This document shows positions 29,086-40,100 of a DNA stretch of 64,000 bases, one piece after another. A program made the position numbers and the translations under genes. Below the pieces are notes generated by a model, which had not been told where the DNA came from, searched no databases, and was given only the letters and a program-made list of their open reading frames with translations. This DNA is from Psychrosphaera aestuarii. GTDB taxonomy: Bacteria; Pseudomonadota; Gammaproteobacteria; Enterobacterales; Alteromonadaceae. The stretch covers positions 124,001 through 188,000 of the forward strand of contig NZ_CP072844.1 in assembly GCF_017948405.1 (NCBI RefSeq), read 5' to 3'. Within the stretch, counting starts at the first letter, position 1. Each line of letters opens with the position of its first letter.

Positions 29086-31323
29086 TTAAGCCGTTTTTAA
29101 AATTGGCTTAGGCTCGTCGATATTTGATAGTAGTTCCATATCAAACGTATACTCATCAACGGCAATCGCAAGCTTACGTTTTTCGTTGTAAGCCATCAAC
29201 TTATCGCTTTCTTCAGCTGTAACAACGTTTGCTTGTAGTGAAACTTCTACTAACTCTTCAAACGTTAATTGCTTAGTTACTTTACCTGTACGCTGAGCTT
29301 TCTTAATTTTGTCTAGTAAAGGAAGTACATCTAACTTCGCTTTGTATGCGTCAGAAAGAACAGTGAAACCATCACGACCTTTCATGCTTACTAGGCTTGT
29401 TAACTCTTCTTTCGCGCCGTCGTTACGTAACGTTGCTTCAGCTAAGTCTGTAATTAACTTGTCAGAAATCTTAGTTTTACCTAAGAAAGCGTTACCAGTT
29501 GATACTTTTAAGAAACCAGCAACAACACGGTTAGGGAAGTTATCAACATAAGCTTCTAATGCTTCTTCAGCTTGCTGTAAAGCCCAACGTGTTCCGTATT
29601 CAAAATAAGGTGTTAGTTCTTTACGGTTTTCGCTTTGTAGGTAGAACTTAATGTTACCCATCGCCATGAATAAGAAGCTAAGAATGTCGCCTAAACGTGC
29701 AGATAACATTTCTTTACGCTTAAGATCGCCACCTAATACAAGTAATGCAAAATCAGACTGCACGGCTAATACACTTGATAAACGTTTAATGCGCTTCTCA
29801 AATTTAGCAACTAGCTTGTCTGGGTTGCTTGAACCACCAACACCTGGAACATATGCCGTTGTTAAACCACGGAAGAAGTTCTTCACGCTGTAACCGATTG
29901 TTTTACGGAACAAGGCGTTAAATTTCGCATCTGCGTCTGCTTCTTCTGAGTGAATTGCAGTAATTAAGTCTTGTACGTATGGGTGACAACGAGTCGCACC
30001 TTGACCAAAGATCATTAGGTTACGAGTAAGTATGTTTGCACCTTCAACAGTAATACCGATTGGCGTTGCAAAGTAAGCCGTCGCTAAAACGTTGCCCGGA
30101 CCCATTTGAATTGCTTTACCTGCTTGAACGTCCATCGCCGCTTCTAGCGTATCACGACCAAGCTCAGTCATGTGGTACTTCGCCATTGCAGTAATAACTG
30201 AAGGTTTGAAACCTAAGTCCAATGAATTAAGAACTAGGTGACGCATTGCTTCAAGGTTATAAGTTAAACCACCGATAAGTGCTAACTGCTCTTGAATACC
30301 TTCAAATTTACCAATTGGCATACCAAACTGTTCACGAATTGCCGCGTACTCAGAAGTAGACTTCAAACATGCGTGTCCCGTTGCACAACCGTTTGCTGGT
30401 AATGAAATACCACGGCCTGCACCTAAACAAGCAACAAGCATTTGCCAACCGCGACCAACATTTTTCTGGCCACCAATTACGAACTCCATAGGAACAAATA
30501 CATCAGTACCACGAGTAGTACCGTTGTAGAAGTTAACACCTAATGGGTTATGACGATTACCAGTTTCTACGCCTTCATAGTCAGCAGGAAGTAGTAAACA
30601 AGTAATACCTAAGTCTTTTTCTGCACCAATTAATCCTTCTGGATCAAATACCTTAACCGCTAGACCAACCAAAGTAGCGATAGGTGCTAGTGTAATGTAA
30701 CGTTTTTCCCAGCTAACACGTAAACCAACAACTTCTTCGCCGTTGTACATGCCTTTAGTTACGATTGCACGGTCTGGAATACCACCAGCGTCAGAACCAG
30801 CTTCAGGGCTAGTAAGTGCAAAACATGGGATGTCACGACCATCTACTAAACGAGGTAGGTAGTGATTTTGTTGTTCTTCTGTACCGTAGTGCGCAAGTAA
30901 CTCGCCTGGGCCTAATGAGTTAGGTACCATTACGGTAGTAGCGATTGGGTTACTCTTAGTTGAGATACGCGCAACGATTGTTGAACTCGCGTATGCGCTA
31001 AATTCTAAACCGCCAAATGCTTTTGGAATGATAAAAGAGAAAAACTTGTTGTCTTTTAAGTGCTGCATAACGTGCGGTGGAATGTGATTGCTGTTATGCA
31101 CTTCCATATCGTTCAGCATTTCTAACAATTCTTCTAAAGGACCGTCAATGAACGCTTGCTCTTCGTCAGTTAATTTTGACGGTGCAGTGTTTAACAGCGT
31201 ATCAAAATCAGGTGCGCCTTGATAAATAGAGGCTTCAATCCACGTGTCACCTGCGTCTAACGCTTCTTGCTCAGTTCGAGAGATTTCAGGAAGTATTTTC
31301 TTGAATTTTGTTCTTAGGCTCAT
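29086..31323 (-). CDS. fadE: FadE-type acyl-CoA dehydrogenase
   Basis: A 745-residue FAD enzyme catalysing the first step of fatty-acid beta-oxidation. The acyl-CoA dehydrogenase domains run from about residue 80 to 480, with CFALTSPEAGSDAGGIPDRA, GRGISLPANGCATGHA and IGKFEGIQEQLALIGG. A C-terminal DUF1974-type extension (about residues 500-745) marks the FadE group. It is about 70 residues shorter than E. coli FadE (814) and lacks its N-terminal membrane segment, as in shorter homologues from marine gammaproteobacteria. Codon bias suggests high expression. GAGGGG precedes the ATG. Confidence 0.88.
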   Translation of the reverse strand: MSLRTKFKKILPEISRTEQEALDAGDTWIEASIYQGAPDFDTLLNTAPSKLTDEEQAFIDGPLEELLEMLNDMEVHNSNHIPPHVMQHLKDNKFFSFIIPKAFGGLEFSAYASSTIVARISTKSNPIATTVMVPNSLGPGELLAHYGTEEQQNHYLPRLVDGRDIPCFALTSPEAGSDAGGIPDRAIVTKGMYNGEEVVGLRVSWEKRYITLAPIATLVGLAVKVFDPEGLIGAEKDLGITCLLLPADYEGVETGNRHNPLGVNFYNGTTRGTDVFVPMEFVIGGQKNVGRGWQMLVACLGAGRGISLPANGCATGHACLKSTSEYAAIREQFGMPIGKFEGIQEQLALIGGLTYNLEAMRHLVLNSLDLGFKPSVITAMAKYHMTELGRDTLEAAMDVQAGKAIQMGPGNVLATAYFATPIGITVEGANILTRNLMIFGQGATRCHPYVQDLITAIHSEEADADAKFNALFRKTIGYSVKNFFRGLTTAYVPGVGGSSNPDKLVAKFEKRIKRLSSVLAVQSDFALLVLGGDLKRKEMLSARLGDILSFLFMAMGNIKFYLQSENRKELTPYFEYGTRWALQQAEEALEAYVDNFPNRVVAGFLKVSTGNAFLGKTKISDKLITDLAEATLRNDGAKEELTSLVSMKGRDGFTVLSDAYKAKLDVLPLLDKIKKAQRTGKVTKQLTFEELVEVSLQANVVTAEESDKLMAYNEKRKLAIAVDEYTFDMELLSNIDEPKPILKTA

Positions 31324-31629
31324 GTTTCGCCCCTCAATATGATTAAATAAAGTATTTCCAAATTAACGCTACTTATCCCTCGGCCGTAACTTATCTTAGT
31401 ATAGACCATGTTTGGGACAACTCACGCACAACTGGTACGATGTCTTACCAGTTTATTCATTTTTAACAAAAAATAAAGCTAAATTTGCATATATATTACA
31501 CCTCAGTCGTACGTAATAGCTGACAGGTCGGATCAGAAGGTCTAGTTGTTCGCTATATAAGTACAGGATTTATCGCGATATTTATTTCAAATACTATAAC
31601 TGATTATTTAATAAACAGTTGGGTAAATA
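31324..31629. other. 306-base divergent intergenic region, fadE-like / comM
   Basis: No gene is visible. It must hold both promoters. It is AT-rich with no clear FadR-like palindrome or hairpin that I can point to. Confidence 0.5.
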
Positions 31630-33240
31630 ATGTCTCTCGCAATCATATTTAGTCGGGCAAGAATTGGTATCGAAGCACCAATTGTTACTATTGAAGTGCA
31701 TTTATCAAACGGATTACCTTCCTTTACTATTGTTGGATTACCTGAGACTACCGTTCGGGAGTCAAAAGACCGAGTCCGAAGTGCAATTATTAATTCAGGT
31801 CTAGAATTTCCACAGCGCCGCATTACCGTCAACTTGGCGCCCGCTGACTTACCAAAAGAAGGGGGACGCTTCGACTTAGCAATCGCCATGGGAATCTTGG
31901 CAGCAAGCAAACAAATTTCCGATAAACAACTTTATCAATATGAATTTCTTGGTGAACTTGGTTTAAACGGCGATATTAGGCCTATTGTTGGAGAAATACC
32001 CTCTGCCCTTGCCTGTTTATCGGCAAACCGAACCTGTATATTGCCACAGAGCAATGCAATAAAAGCCACAATCATTGAAAAGGCTTTATTGCTGTCGGCC
32101 CACAGCCTTTTTAAAGTGGTAGAACATTTTAAAGGTGGTGATTCGTTAACAACTCCAGAACAAGATTGGTCGTTAGATGAAAACCTACAAAACCATGGTG
32201 CTCATACATCAACGCTAGATATGTCCGATGTCATTGGCCAACCTATGGCTAAACGCGCTTTAGAAATAGCTGCTGCAGGTCAACATAACTTACTTTTTTT
32301 AGGACCACCAGGCACCGGTAAGTCTATGTTAGCAAGAAGATTAAGTACCATTTTACCGCCTCTAACCGACGAACAAGCTTTGCAATCCGCTGCGGTCAAC
32401 TCTATTAGTGGTAAGTCTTTTAATTTTAAGCATTGGCGGGAGCGACCGTTTCGAGCTCCGCATCACACATCTACTGCAGTCGCATTAACCGGAGGTGGAA
32501 GGCCACCAAGGCCCGGCGAAATAAGCCTTGCCCATCACGGCGTTTTATTTCTAGATGAGCTTCCAGAATTTAGTCGATATACTTTAGATGCACTTCGTGA
32601 GCCTTTAGAAACTGGCAACATTTGTATTTCGAGGGCGTCGTTGCAAGTAGAATTTCCAGCGCAGTTTCAGCTCATCGCAGCATTGAACCCAAGTCCAACA
32701 GGTCATCATATGGATGGACGATGTACATCGGAGCAAGTTTTAAAATACCTGAGTCGAATTTCTAGTCCATTTTTAGATCGCATAGATCTTCAAATAGAAG
32801 TGCCCGCGTTACCAAAAGGCACTTTATCCACAATGCAATCTGAGCGATTGAACGAGCAAGGTATAAATACGGATGCTGTGACTCATGATCCTATGAATAA
32901 TCTCGATATACGTCACGACAACCAAAGTGAATCATCGGCGTCAATAGCATGTCGAGTTTTGGCTGCTCGGGAAATAATGATGAAACGTGCTGGGAAACCA
33001 AACGCCTTATTATCGAGTAAAGAGACAGCAATTCATTGCGCCCTGTCATTCCAAGATTCCAAATTTTTAGAGGACACTCTTTTTAGATTTAAGATGTCCA
33101 TTCGCGCTTATCATAAAATATTAAAAGTGGCCCGAACCATTGCTGATTTAAACGGTGAGGCCCAAATAGCGCGGTCACATATCGCTGAGGCGCTAGGCTA
33201 TCGCTCTATGGAACGTTTACTACGACATTTATCTCTATAA
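31630..33240 (+). CDS. comM: YifB/ComM family Mg-chelatase-like AAA ATPase
   Basis: A 536-residue protein. An N-terminal LonC-like domain (residues about 1-175, LPSFTIVGLPETTVRESKDR) is followed by the Mg-chelatase-type AAA domain with Walker A GPPGTGKSM beginning at residue 225 and Walker B GVLFLDELPEF, and a C-terminal helical domain ending in RSMERLLRHLSL. In Vibrio and Haemophilus this protein is the branch-migration helicase ComM used in natural transformation. It is a single gene. Confidence 0.9.
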   Translation: MSLAIIFSRARIGIEAPIVTIEVHLSNGLPSFTIVGLPETTVRESKDRVRSAIINSGLEFPQRRITVNLAPADLPKEGGRFDLAIAMGILAASKQISDKQLYQYEFLGELGLNGDIRPIVGEIPSALACLSANRTCILPQSNAIKATIIEKALLLSAHSLFKVVEHFKGGDSLTTPEQDWSLDENLQNHGAHTSTLDMSDVIGQPMAKRALEIAAAGQHNLLFLGPPGTGKSMLARRLSTILPPLTDEQALQSAAVNSISGKSFNFKHWRERPFRAPHHTSTAVALTGGGRPPRPGEISLAHHGVLFLDELPEFSRYTLDALREPLETGNICISRASLQVEFPAQFQLIAALNPSPTGHHMDGRCTSEQVLKYLSRISSPFLDRIDLQIEVPALPKGTLSTMQSERLNEQGINTDAVTHDPMNNLDIRHDNQSESSASIACRVLAAREIMMKRAGKPNALLSSKETAIHCALSFQDSKFLEDTLFRFKMSIRAYHKILKVARTIADLNGEAQIARSHIAEALGYRSMERLLRHLSL

Positions 33241-33247
33241 TCGCGCG

Positions 33248-34228
33248 CTAAATGATATGTTCCTGTTTCAGCCATTCGTAACAGTCGTCTAACATTTCAT
33301 CTAGAGGAACTTTGTCATTATAGCCAAGTTCATTTACGGCTTTACTGCTAATCGCCAACACTCGTTCGGTAACCATCAATGCCTTTTCAGGTGTCATGTT
33401 TGGTTCTTTCCTCGAAATGATGGACCATAAATTACTACATCGAGCGATAAACTTTAGTAACACTGGCGATATCGTTTTATTGTACTTTGGCTTATTAAGC
33501 TTGAGCGCTATTTTATTCACAACTTCTAAAAAGCTGTGATCAACGCCAGCAAGTATATAATTTTCACCTATTGTCCCCTGTGTTACTGCGGATACATGAG
33601 CTTTTGCCACTTCACGAACATGACAGTACGAGCCCTCTCCACTTGGTACACCAGGCAATGCGTCATGTTTTATTAATGTAAATAACTGTGACCAATTGTG
33701 CTTGTCATAAGGCCCCATGATTGCGCATGGATTTAATATTACCGCTGCTAGACCATGTTCCTTAACTGCATCTTTAACGATCTGTTCGCCGAGGTATTTA
33801 GTTTTTAAATAGTTAACCTTTGACGTCAAAGCCGTGCTTGAAGACGCCTCAGTTATTAGCTCTTGATGAAACCCGTATGCTGAAATTGAGGAAGTATGAA
33901 TGAACTTAGCAATTCCTTTTTTTAACGCGCTTTCAACTATGTACTTTGTTGCAGTGACGTTTACCAAGTACTGTTGATTATTATTACGTTCCCATAAATT
34001 AGTATCCCCTGCCAAATGAAACACAACATCTACGTCACTATCTAAACACGCGTCAACATCGGCCGGATTAGTTATTTCACCGGTACGCCAATCCACTGGT
34101 ATGTCAGCTAACGCACTAGTATCAGAGTTTACACGGCATATTGCAGTTACATGCCAGTTAAGTGCATCCAATTGTCGAATTAAGTTGATACCTAAAAATC
34201 CCGTGCCACCCGTAACAAATGCCTTCAT
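33248..34228 (-). CDS. NAD-dependent epimerase/dehydratase (dihydroflavonol reductase-like SDR)
   Basis: A 326-residue extended short-chain dehydrogenase. The nucleotide-binding motif TGGTGFLG is at residues 6-13, the catalytic Tyr140-x3-Lys144 is in NYLKTKYLGEQ, and the serine is in HTSSISAYG. The start is the ATG at 34228 with GGAAG upstream; the longer frame to 34291 starts inside the upstream terminator. The substrate is unknown. It lies 77 bases downstream of the S9 peptidase gene but behind a terminator, so it is partly independent. Confidence 0.85.
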   Translation of the reverse strand: MKAFVTGGTGFLGINLIRQLDALNWHVTAICRVNSDTSALADIPVDWRTGEITNPADVDACLDSDVDVVFHLAGDTNLWERNNNQQYLVNVTATKYIVESALKKGIAKFIHTSSISAYGFHQELITEASSSTALTSKVNYLKTKYLGEQIVKDAVKEHGLAAVILNPCAIMGPYDKHNWSQLFTLIKHDALPGVPSGEGSYCHVREVAKAHVSAVTQGTIGENYILAGVDHSFLEVVNKIALKLNKPKYNKTISPVLLKFIARCSNLWSIISRKEPNMTPEKALMVTERVLAISSKAVNELGYNDKVPLDEMLDDCYEWLKQEHII

Positions 34229-34251
34229 AAACTTCCCTATATTTTTCCCAT

Positions 34252-34281
34252 AAAAAAAGGCCAAAACAAATACGTTTGGCC
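34252..34281 (-). terminator. Rho-independent terminator of the S9 peptidase gene
   Basis: On the minus strand GGCCAAA (34281-34275) pairs with TTTGGCC (34265-34259) and is followed by seven T. It lies between the S9 peptidase stop and the epimerase start. Confidence 0.8.
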
Positions 34282-34305
34282 CTCTTTTCAACTTTTAAGT
34301 TTTAA

Positions 34306-36267
34306 TTACTTCGCTTTTAGGTGCTTCTTCAAGAACTTTTCAATATGCTTAAAGGCATCTAAACGATTGTTGTACTCATCTAAATAATGCGTGCCTGTTT
34401 CATATTCAATGTAGTCAATGTCTACGCCTGCATCGTCTGCAGCTTCATAAAAGTCTGAGGATTGATTAAAATGAACTTGCGTATCCTTTCTGCCATGAAT
34501 TAATAGAATCGGTGCCTTAATTTTATCTAAAAAGTTTATTGCTGATGCATTTTCTAATTGTTTGGCGTCTGCACTAATACTAATGTCACCAATAGCTTGT
34601 TTAGTAAATTCACTTAACGCACTGCGTCGCAAACTATTTTCTCTTGCATGGCGTTCGATATCGCTCACGCCCGCAATACTTACGATACATTTAAATGCAT
34701 CCGGCTGCTGATACGATGCCGTTAATCCTACATAACCACCATAGCTCCAACCTACGACACATGCATTAGAAGTGTCTACTTTGCCTTGGCTTTTTAACCA
34801 TTCAACACTGTCGTATACATCATTTTGCATTGCCAAACCCCACTGCTTGTAACCAGCTGTTTGGTAAACCGAACCATAACCACCTGACCCTCTAAAGTTT
34901 GGCTGAACAACTGCGTAACCTAAATTTGCCAAAAACTGGACTAGGTAATCAAAGCTTTGGTCATCTCTAGGACCAAACGGACCACCATGCGGAAGTACAA
35001 CAAGTGGTGGTTTTTTTCCGGCCTGAACGTTAACTGGCATCGTTAAGTAACCATGTAACTGCATACCGTCGCGTGCCGTGTAATCGAATGGTTCTGTTTT
35101 TCCTAGTTGCTGGCCCTCTAAATAAGGGTACTGACTAAACCAAAAACCCGCTTTACCTTCGGCTAAATCTAACCAAAAGTACTTTGCTGGTGAGTCATTT
35201 TTGTATGCAATGATCATCAATTTTTGACTTGATAAGTCGCGACTACCGATCACTGTTTCATAGTTAGGAAAAGAGTTCGCAACTATTGTATTTACAGACG
35301 TGTCATTCCCATTAAAATAATGTGTTTCTTGAAAGTGCTCGGTATAGCTAACGCCAATTGCTCTAGTGCGGTCGCCATTCATAACAACCCTTGATACATC
35401 ATATTTTGGATGTGAATATACTAAGTCACCAAACTTTGCTGTTTGAGGATCAAATTCCCAAATTGCATCACGGTTTAGTTCTCTATCACTTAATACCCAT
35501 AATTTTTCATTTTGAATAAGCAATGGCGTAAACGTATCGCCTGACATATTTCTATATTCATTGATTAATGCCCACTCGCCCTCGCCATCTTTACGATACC
35601 AATACTGAAGCATTTCAGGTTCATTTTCTTTAACACCAATACCTAACGTTACTCGACCTTTAGAGTCAACAAACCACGAATCTACGTTGTATTTATTTAT
35701 AAATTGCTTTTCGAATTCATTATTTAAGATGTTGACCTTAAATACAGACTGAGCTTTATCTCTAGCATCAAAAACTTGAACTAGTATGTGATCTTGATCT
35801 GTTGGTAAGTTAGATATTAAGCGAACTCTTGTGCCAGCTTGCTTCTCCCACTTTGTGCCAATCGCAATAGGCTGTGGCATAATTTGAAGTAAATTGCTTC
35901 CGTCAATATTAACGGCATAATAAAAAGACTTTCGCCAATAATCTTTATTTTGTCGTTGGGAAATACTCGATTCGATAATAAGTCTTTTTGGACCACTCCA
36001 AGTTACCTGATCTAAGCGATCTCGATCTTTATCTAGTTTCGCTACAACACTGATATCTTGACTACCAAACTTTGATACAACGACCGCAGGTCCACTCTCT
36101 GCCTGGTAAATAGCAGCAATGTGTTTTCCATCTGGAGAGACAGTTACATTTGAAATTAATGGTAAGTGTGCAAAGTGTTGGTAGTTTAACGCGCTTTTAG
36201 GCGATGCGGCGACTGTAATCGATAGCATTAAACCGAACGTGAGTAAGAGCTTTTGAAATACTTTCAA
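34306..36267 (-). CDS. Secreted S9 family peptidase (prolyl oligopeptidase/acylaminoacyl type)
   Basis: A 653-residue exported serine peptidase. It has a signal peptide (residues 1 to about 22), a beta-propeller-like region (about 30-390) and a C-terminal alpha/beta hydrolase domain with Ser508 (VGWSYGGY), Asp595 (HGRKDTQVH) and His627 (TGTHYLDEY) forming the triad. The start is TTG at 36267 with AAGGA upstream; the next ATG would cut off the signal peptide. It likely degrades short peptides in the periplasm. Confidence 0.9.
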   Translation of the reverse strand: MKVFQKLLLTFGLMLSITVAASPKSALNYQHFAHLPLISNVTVSPDGKHIAAIYQAESGPAVVVSKFGSQDISVVAKLDKDRDRLDQVTWSGPKRLIIESSISQRQNKDYWRKSFYYAVNIDGSNLLQIMPQPIAIGTKWEKQAGTRVRLISNLPTDQDHILVQVFDARDKAQSVFKVNILNNEFEKQFINKYNVDSWFVDSKGRVTLGIGVKENEPEMLQYWYRKDGEGEWALINEYRNMSGDTFTPLLIQNEKLWVLSDRELNRDAIWEFDPQTAKFGDLVYSHPKYDVSRVVMNGDRTRAIGVSYTEHFQETHYFNGNDTSVNTIVANSFPNYETVIGSRDLSSQKLMIIAYKNDSPAKYFWLDLAEGKAGFWFSQYPYLEGQQLGKTEPFDYTARDGMQLHGYLTMPVNVQAGKKPPLVVLPHGGPFGPRDDQSFDYLVQFLANLGYAVVQPNFRGSGGYGSVYQTAGYKQWGLAMQNDVYDSVEWLKSQGKVDTSNACVVGWSYGGYVGLTASYQQPDAFKCIVSIAGVSDIERHARENSLRRSALSEFTKQAIGDISISADAKQLENASAINFLDKIKAPILLIHGRKDTQVHFNQSSDFYEAADDAGVDIDYIEYETGTHYLDEYNNRLDAFKHIEKFLKKHLKAK

Positions 36268-36451
36268 AATAAGTCCTTTTGTTTGTTATTTTTATAATAT
36301 TTATGTAATTCCATTGTTATACAAATAGATGTTAAAAGAAAATAATTTAATTTGGTAGACATATATTGTTACATTTAACCTTCATAGGCTTGCAAAATAA
36401 CAATGAGCAATAGACACTGATTTTCATTAATAACTTCATGAGATTTAAGTA

Positions 36452-36955
36452 ATGAACAACGATTTAACTAACAGTGCCTCACTAGGCAACGTCGCAATAT
36501 TTGTCGATGTTCAAAATATTTATTACACCACTAAGGAAGTCTTTAATCGCTCCTTTGATTACCGCAAGTTTTGGAAAAGCATCGAAGAAAAAGGCAATAT
36601 CGTATGTGCAAATGCCTATGCTATCGATAGTAACAACGACGGCCAGAGAAAATTTCAAGATGCACTTCGTCATATTGGATTTAATGTAAAACTTAAACCA
36701 TATATTCAACGACAGGATGGTAGTGCAAAAGGCGATTGGGACGTAGGTATAACAATAGATATAATGGATGTTGCGCCCAATGTTAATACGATTATATTGT
36801 TATCTGGTGATGGTGACTTTGAGTTACTGATGCGCACCGTTCAGGAACGACACAGCGTTTACACTCAAGTCATTGGAGTAAAGAAACTAACCGCAAATTT
36901 ACTTATAGATGCGGTTGATCAGTTCATTGAAATTGATGATGCACTTTTAAAATAG
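36452..36955 (+). CDS. NYN domain protein (LabA/DUF88, PIN-like fold)
   Basis: A 167-residue protein with the PIN-like NYN fold. Acidic residues expected to bind metal are in AIFVDVQNIYY (Asp19), GDWDVGITIDIM and LLSGDGDFELLM. Family members are thought to be ribonucleases in RNA processing. It is a single gene, divergent from the S9 peptidase. The target RNA is unknown. Confidence 0.85.
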   Translation: MNNDLTNSASLGNVAIFVDVQNIYYTTKEVFNRSFDYRKFWKSIEEKGNIVCANAYAIDSNNDGQRKFQDALRHIGFNVKLKPYIQRQDGSAKGDWDVGITIDIMDVAPNVNTIILLSGDGDFELLMRTVQERHSVYTQVIGVKKLTANLLIDAVDQFIEIDDALLK

Positions 36956-37064
36956 TCTTGCCTAAATACTTTTCCATTCACCTTTGTAAATCGCTCCGCA
37001 GTACCGCTTATCTTAATCATTTATTCATCTCATTTAATAAAGTTGATACTTGTATTTAAGACAT

Positions 37065-37094
37065 AAAAAAGCCCCTCTGTTTTAACAGAGAGGC
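37065..37094 (-). terminator. Terminator of the M36 peptidase gene (possibly bidirectional)
   Basis: GCCCCTCTGT-TTTA-ACAGAGAGGC forms a ten-pair stem with one mismatch. The A run at 37065-37070 gives a T tract on the minus strand, 35 bases past the stop of the large peptidase; the plus-strand side reads CTTTATT and may serve the NYN gene. Confidence 0.8.
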
Positions 37095-37131
37095 CTTTAT
37101 TATTAATTTACGTATATTTTAAATTATACGA

Positions 37132-40100
37132 TTAACGCTTTGTACGTCTTCTTAGCATAGCTAATGGAAGTAACAGCAATGCTGCCCAACCGAAGCTACC
37201 ACCAGTATCACGCTTAGGCGGCTCAACATACTCAGGTACGTCTGCAACAGATACCGAACTAGTTGCACTCACTGAGTCTTTACCATCAGAAATAACAACT
37301 TGGAAAGTCATTTCGATGTTAGCTGAGATTTCAGGAGCTGTGAACGACATAGTTGCAGTGTCTGCACCAGTGATAGTTACTTCATCGCCACCTGTTTGAG
37401 TCCAAGTGTAAGTTAACGTATCGTCCGTGTTTCTATCGAAACCTTCAGCAGTCAATGATACTGACTCGCCTTCGTTTACGCTTACGCTTTCAGTTACAGA
37501 AACTAAACGAGGTGCTGAGTTATCACACGACTCAACAACACCTGTTGTTACTTCTGAGAACATTGGTGATGCAACATTGCTAAATGTTACGTTATCAACC
37601 CACCAACCGAATGTGCTAACAGCACTGTCAGTTGCAAGTCTAAAGCGGAACTTAACCATGTTACCGTTTAACGCTTCACCAAAGTCAATAACTTCTAAAC
37701 CACCGTTAGCAGCAGCTGGAGCGAAATTCTGACCAGAGAATACAGGACGACCGGCTAACGGCTGATCTTGTACATCTGAAGGAATGATTTCACTATAACC
37801 AGATACTAAGAACTCACCACCGAAGTCTGTAACGTCTTGCCAAGCACTACCGTTAACGCTTAACTCAACAACACCACCGTCATATCCAGACTCTAACCAG
37901 TATGCGTGCCAGAATGAAACAGTGAAGTTACCCGCGTATCCTACTTCAAACTCAGTTGTTTCATAACCAACATCAGAGATAGCTGATAAATCAGCCATAC
38001 GTAATGTTTGCGCACCTAGGTTTGTGCCTGATGCGAAGCTTTGGAAGTATCCAGTGTTCACGCCATCAAAGAAGGCTAGGTCAGAAGCAGCGTCACCACC
38101 ATCCATCACATTTACAGACCAATCGGCAAACGTACTTGCGTCTTCCATGTCTTCAAATGTGGTTAAGTTAGTAGGATCAACTTTCTCAAAGTCAAAGTTA
38201 ACAGTCACTGGTAACGTAAAGTCTTCTGCTTCAACTGTAGCATCACCCTCAACTGCCTCAGGGAAAGTTACTACAAAGTCGATATCATCTGCAGTAGACG
38301 CGTCATTAATAGTAACTTTTAATGCGTCACTTGTGCTTCTTGTAAATGGTGATAGTGCACCAAATGTTACAAGACCGTCATTTTCGATAGTCACATCTGC
38401 GTCACCAACAACCGTGATTTGTGCAGTAATGCCTTCTAAAGGCTCGCTACCCGTATTTGCAACCGTTACAGAAATAGTACCTGTTTCGCCTTTATCTAGA
38501 ACGCCATCCGCAGTACAGAAGCCAGCAGTTTCACCGTCGTAATCTGCATTTAAATCTACAGATACCGCAGAGAATGTCGCTAGTTTAACCGAATCACTTT
38601 CAACTACACCTGATAGGTCAGTTGAGAAACGAGATGGAGATACCGCACCTAGACCCATACCACGTTTAGCGAACGCCGCAATAGCTAAGTCAAAATCAGC
38701 GTCGTCATTCGACATTGCTGCAGCTAAAATAGCATCACGAGCTTCTGTGTAAGTTGGTGTTACCGGTGTTAACTTATAACCTTCAACTACATAACGAGAC
38801 ATTCTGTCTTTTGCTTCATCAAAACCGTGCTCGTTTATCATAGAAACATAGAATTCCCATAATGAAACAGCCCAAATTTCACCCGCTCCATGCGGAGAAG
38901 CATTTGACGTTGCAGGGAATCCAGCTGGTCCTGCACCCGTAGTAATGTGACCAAATGTGTAAGGGTTAACATCCATATCAGTAGTATATGGTGCACGACG
39001 GATACCGTAGAAGAAGTCTGCTACGTATGTACCAACGCCATAACCTAAACCAAATTCTGCATTACCTTCAAGCTCTAGGTCTTCTTTTTTGGTTACAAAC
39101 AACATTGCATGTACGTCTGACCAACCTTCACCCATGGCGCGGCCTTGGAAGTTAGTTAGACCACTTGCGTTACCGATTAAACGGTTTTGCATGTAGTGAC
39201 CAAATTCGTGCGCGATTACCGCGTTATCAAATGTAGAGTCTTTAAGTGGGAATGTGCTAAACATGCTTACATCAACCGCTTCATCAGCATCGATTAAGCT
39301 GTATATAGATGCACCATCTGCAAAACTTAAGCCTTGAGAAGGAATTGATACAGTGTCATCTGCGCCACCCATTGGAGCTGGTGTGCCATCATCGTTATTG
39401 TTTACGATAATAACGCCAATCGCACCGGCTGCTTGTGCGTTAAGTACCTTAGCAGTAAATGCACAAGCACCACGGTCGATAATAGCAATGTTGCCTGCTA
39501 ACTCTTCTGCGTTAGCCGCTGCCTCACAGCCGTCTGTACCTACGTCAGTACCGTCATCAATACGAACAACAGTGCCTGAAACAGAGTATTGTTGTGGACC
39601 AAATGACGCTAATTGGCTTGTGCTTAGTAAGCCTAAGTCGTCAGAGTTAGTTACTGTAATACCCCAATCTTCACCAAGTGTTGCATCTTTGTCTGTCCAC
39701 AAGAATTGTTGCATTCTTGGGCTACCACCGTCTGCTGGAGTAGACATGTTAGCGTTGTTAAGACCAGAGTTATCTTGTGCTTCTAAGCGAAGCGGATCAT
39801 TTTCTAAACCGCCACGGCCATAGTTTGAAGCCTGAGCGTTACCAGATGCTTCGTCAAAACCATAATCGTAGTAATAATCGTGTAAGAAGTTAGACATGTA
39901 GAATAAGTTAACGATAGCCGCTTTTCTGTTGCCTACGCTATTTGCACGTTTTGTATCGTCTAACACATAATCAAAAGTGTTAGCGCTTGTAGTTTCAGCC
40001 GTAAAGTCACCTGGGCTGAAGCCATCTGGTGCAATTACGTCGGCATATGCAACCGCGTTGTTACCCGCTGTAATTGTTGCATCTTCTGCTAACCACGGAT

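Noticed and set aside
39353..39823. A 156-codon frame on the plus strand inside the M36 peptidase gene
   Set aside because: It is a shadow of the strongly codon-biased gene on the other strand; the same applies to the 172-codon frame at 38024-38542.
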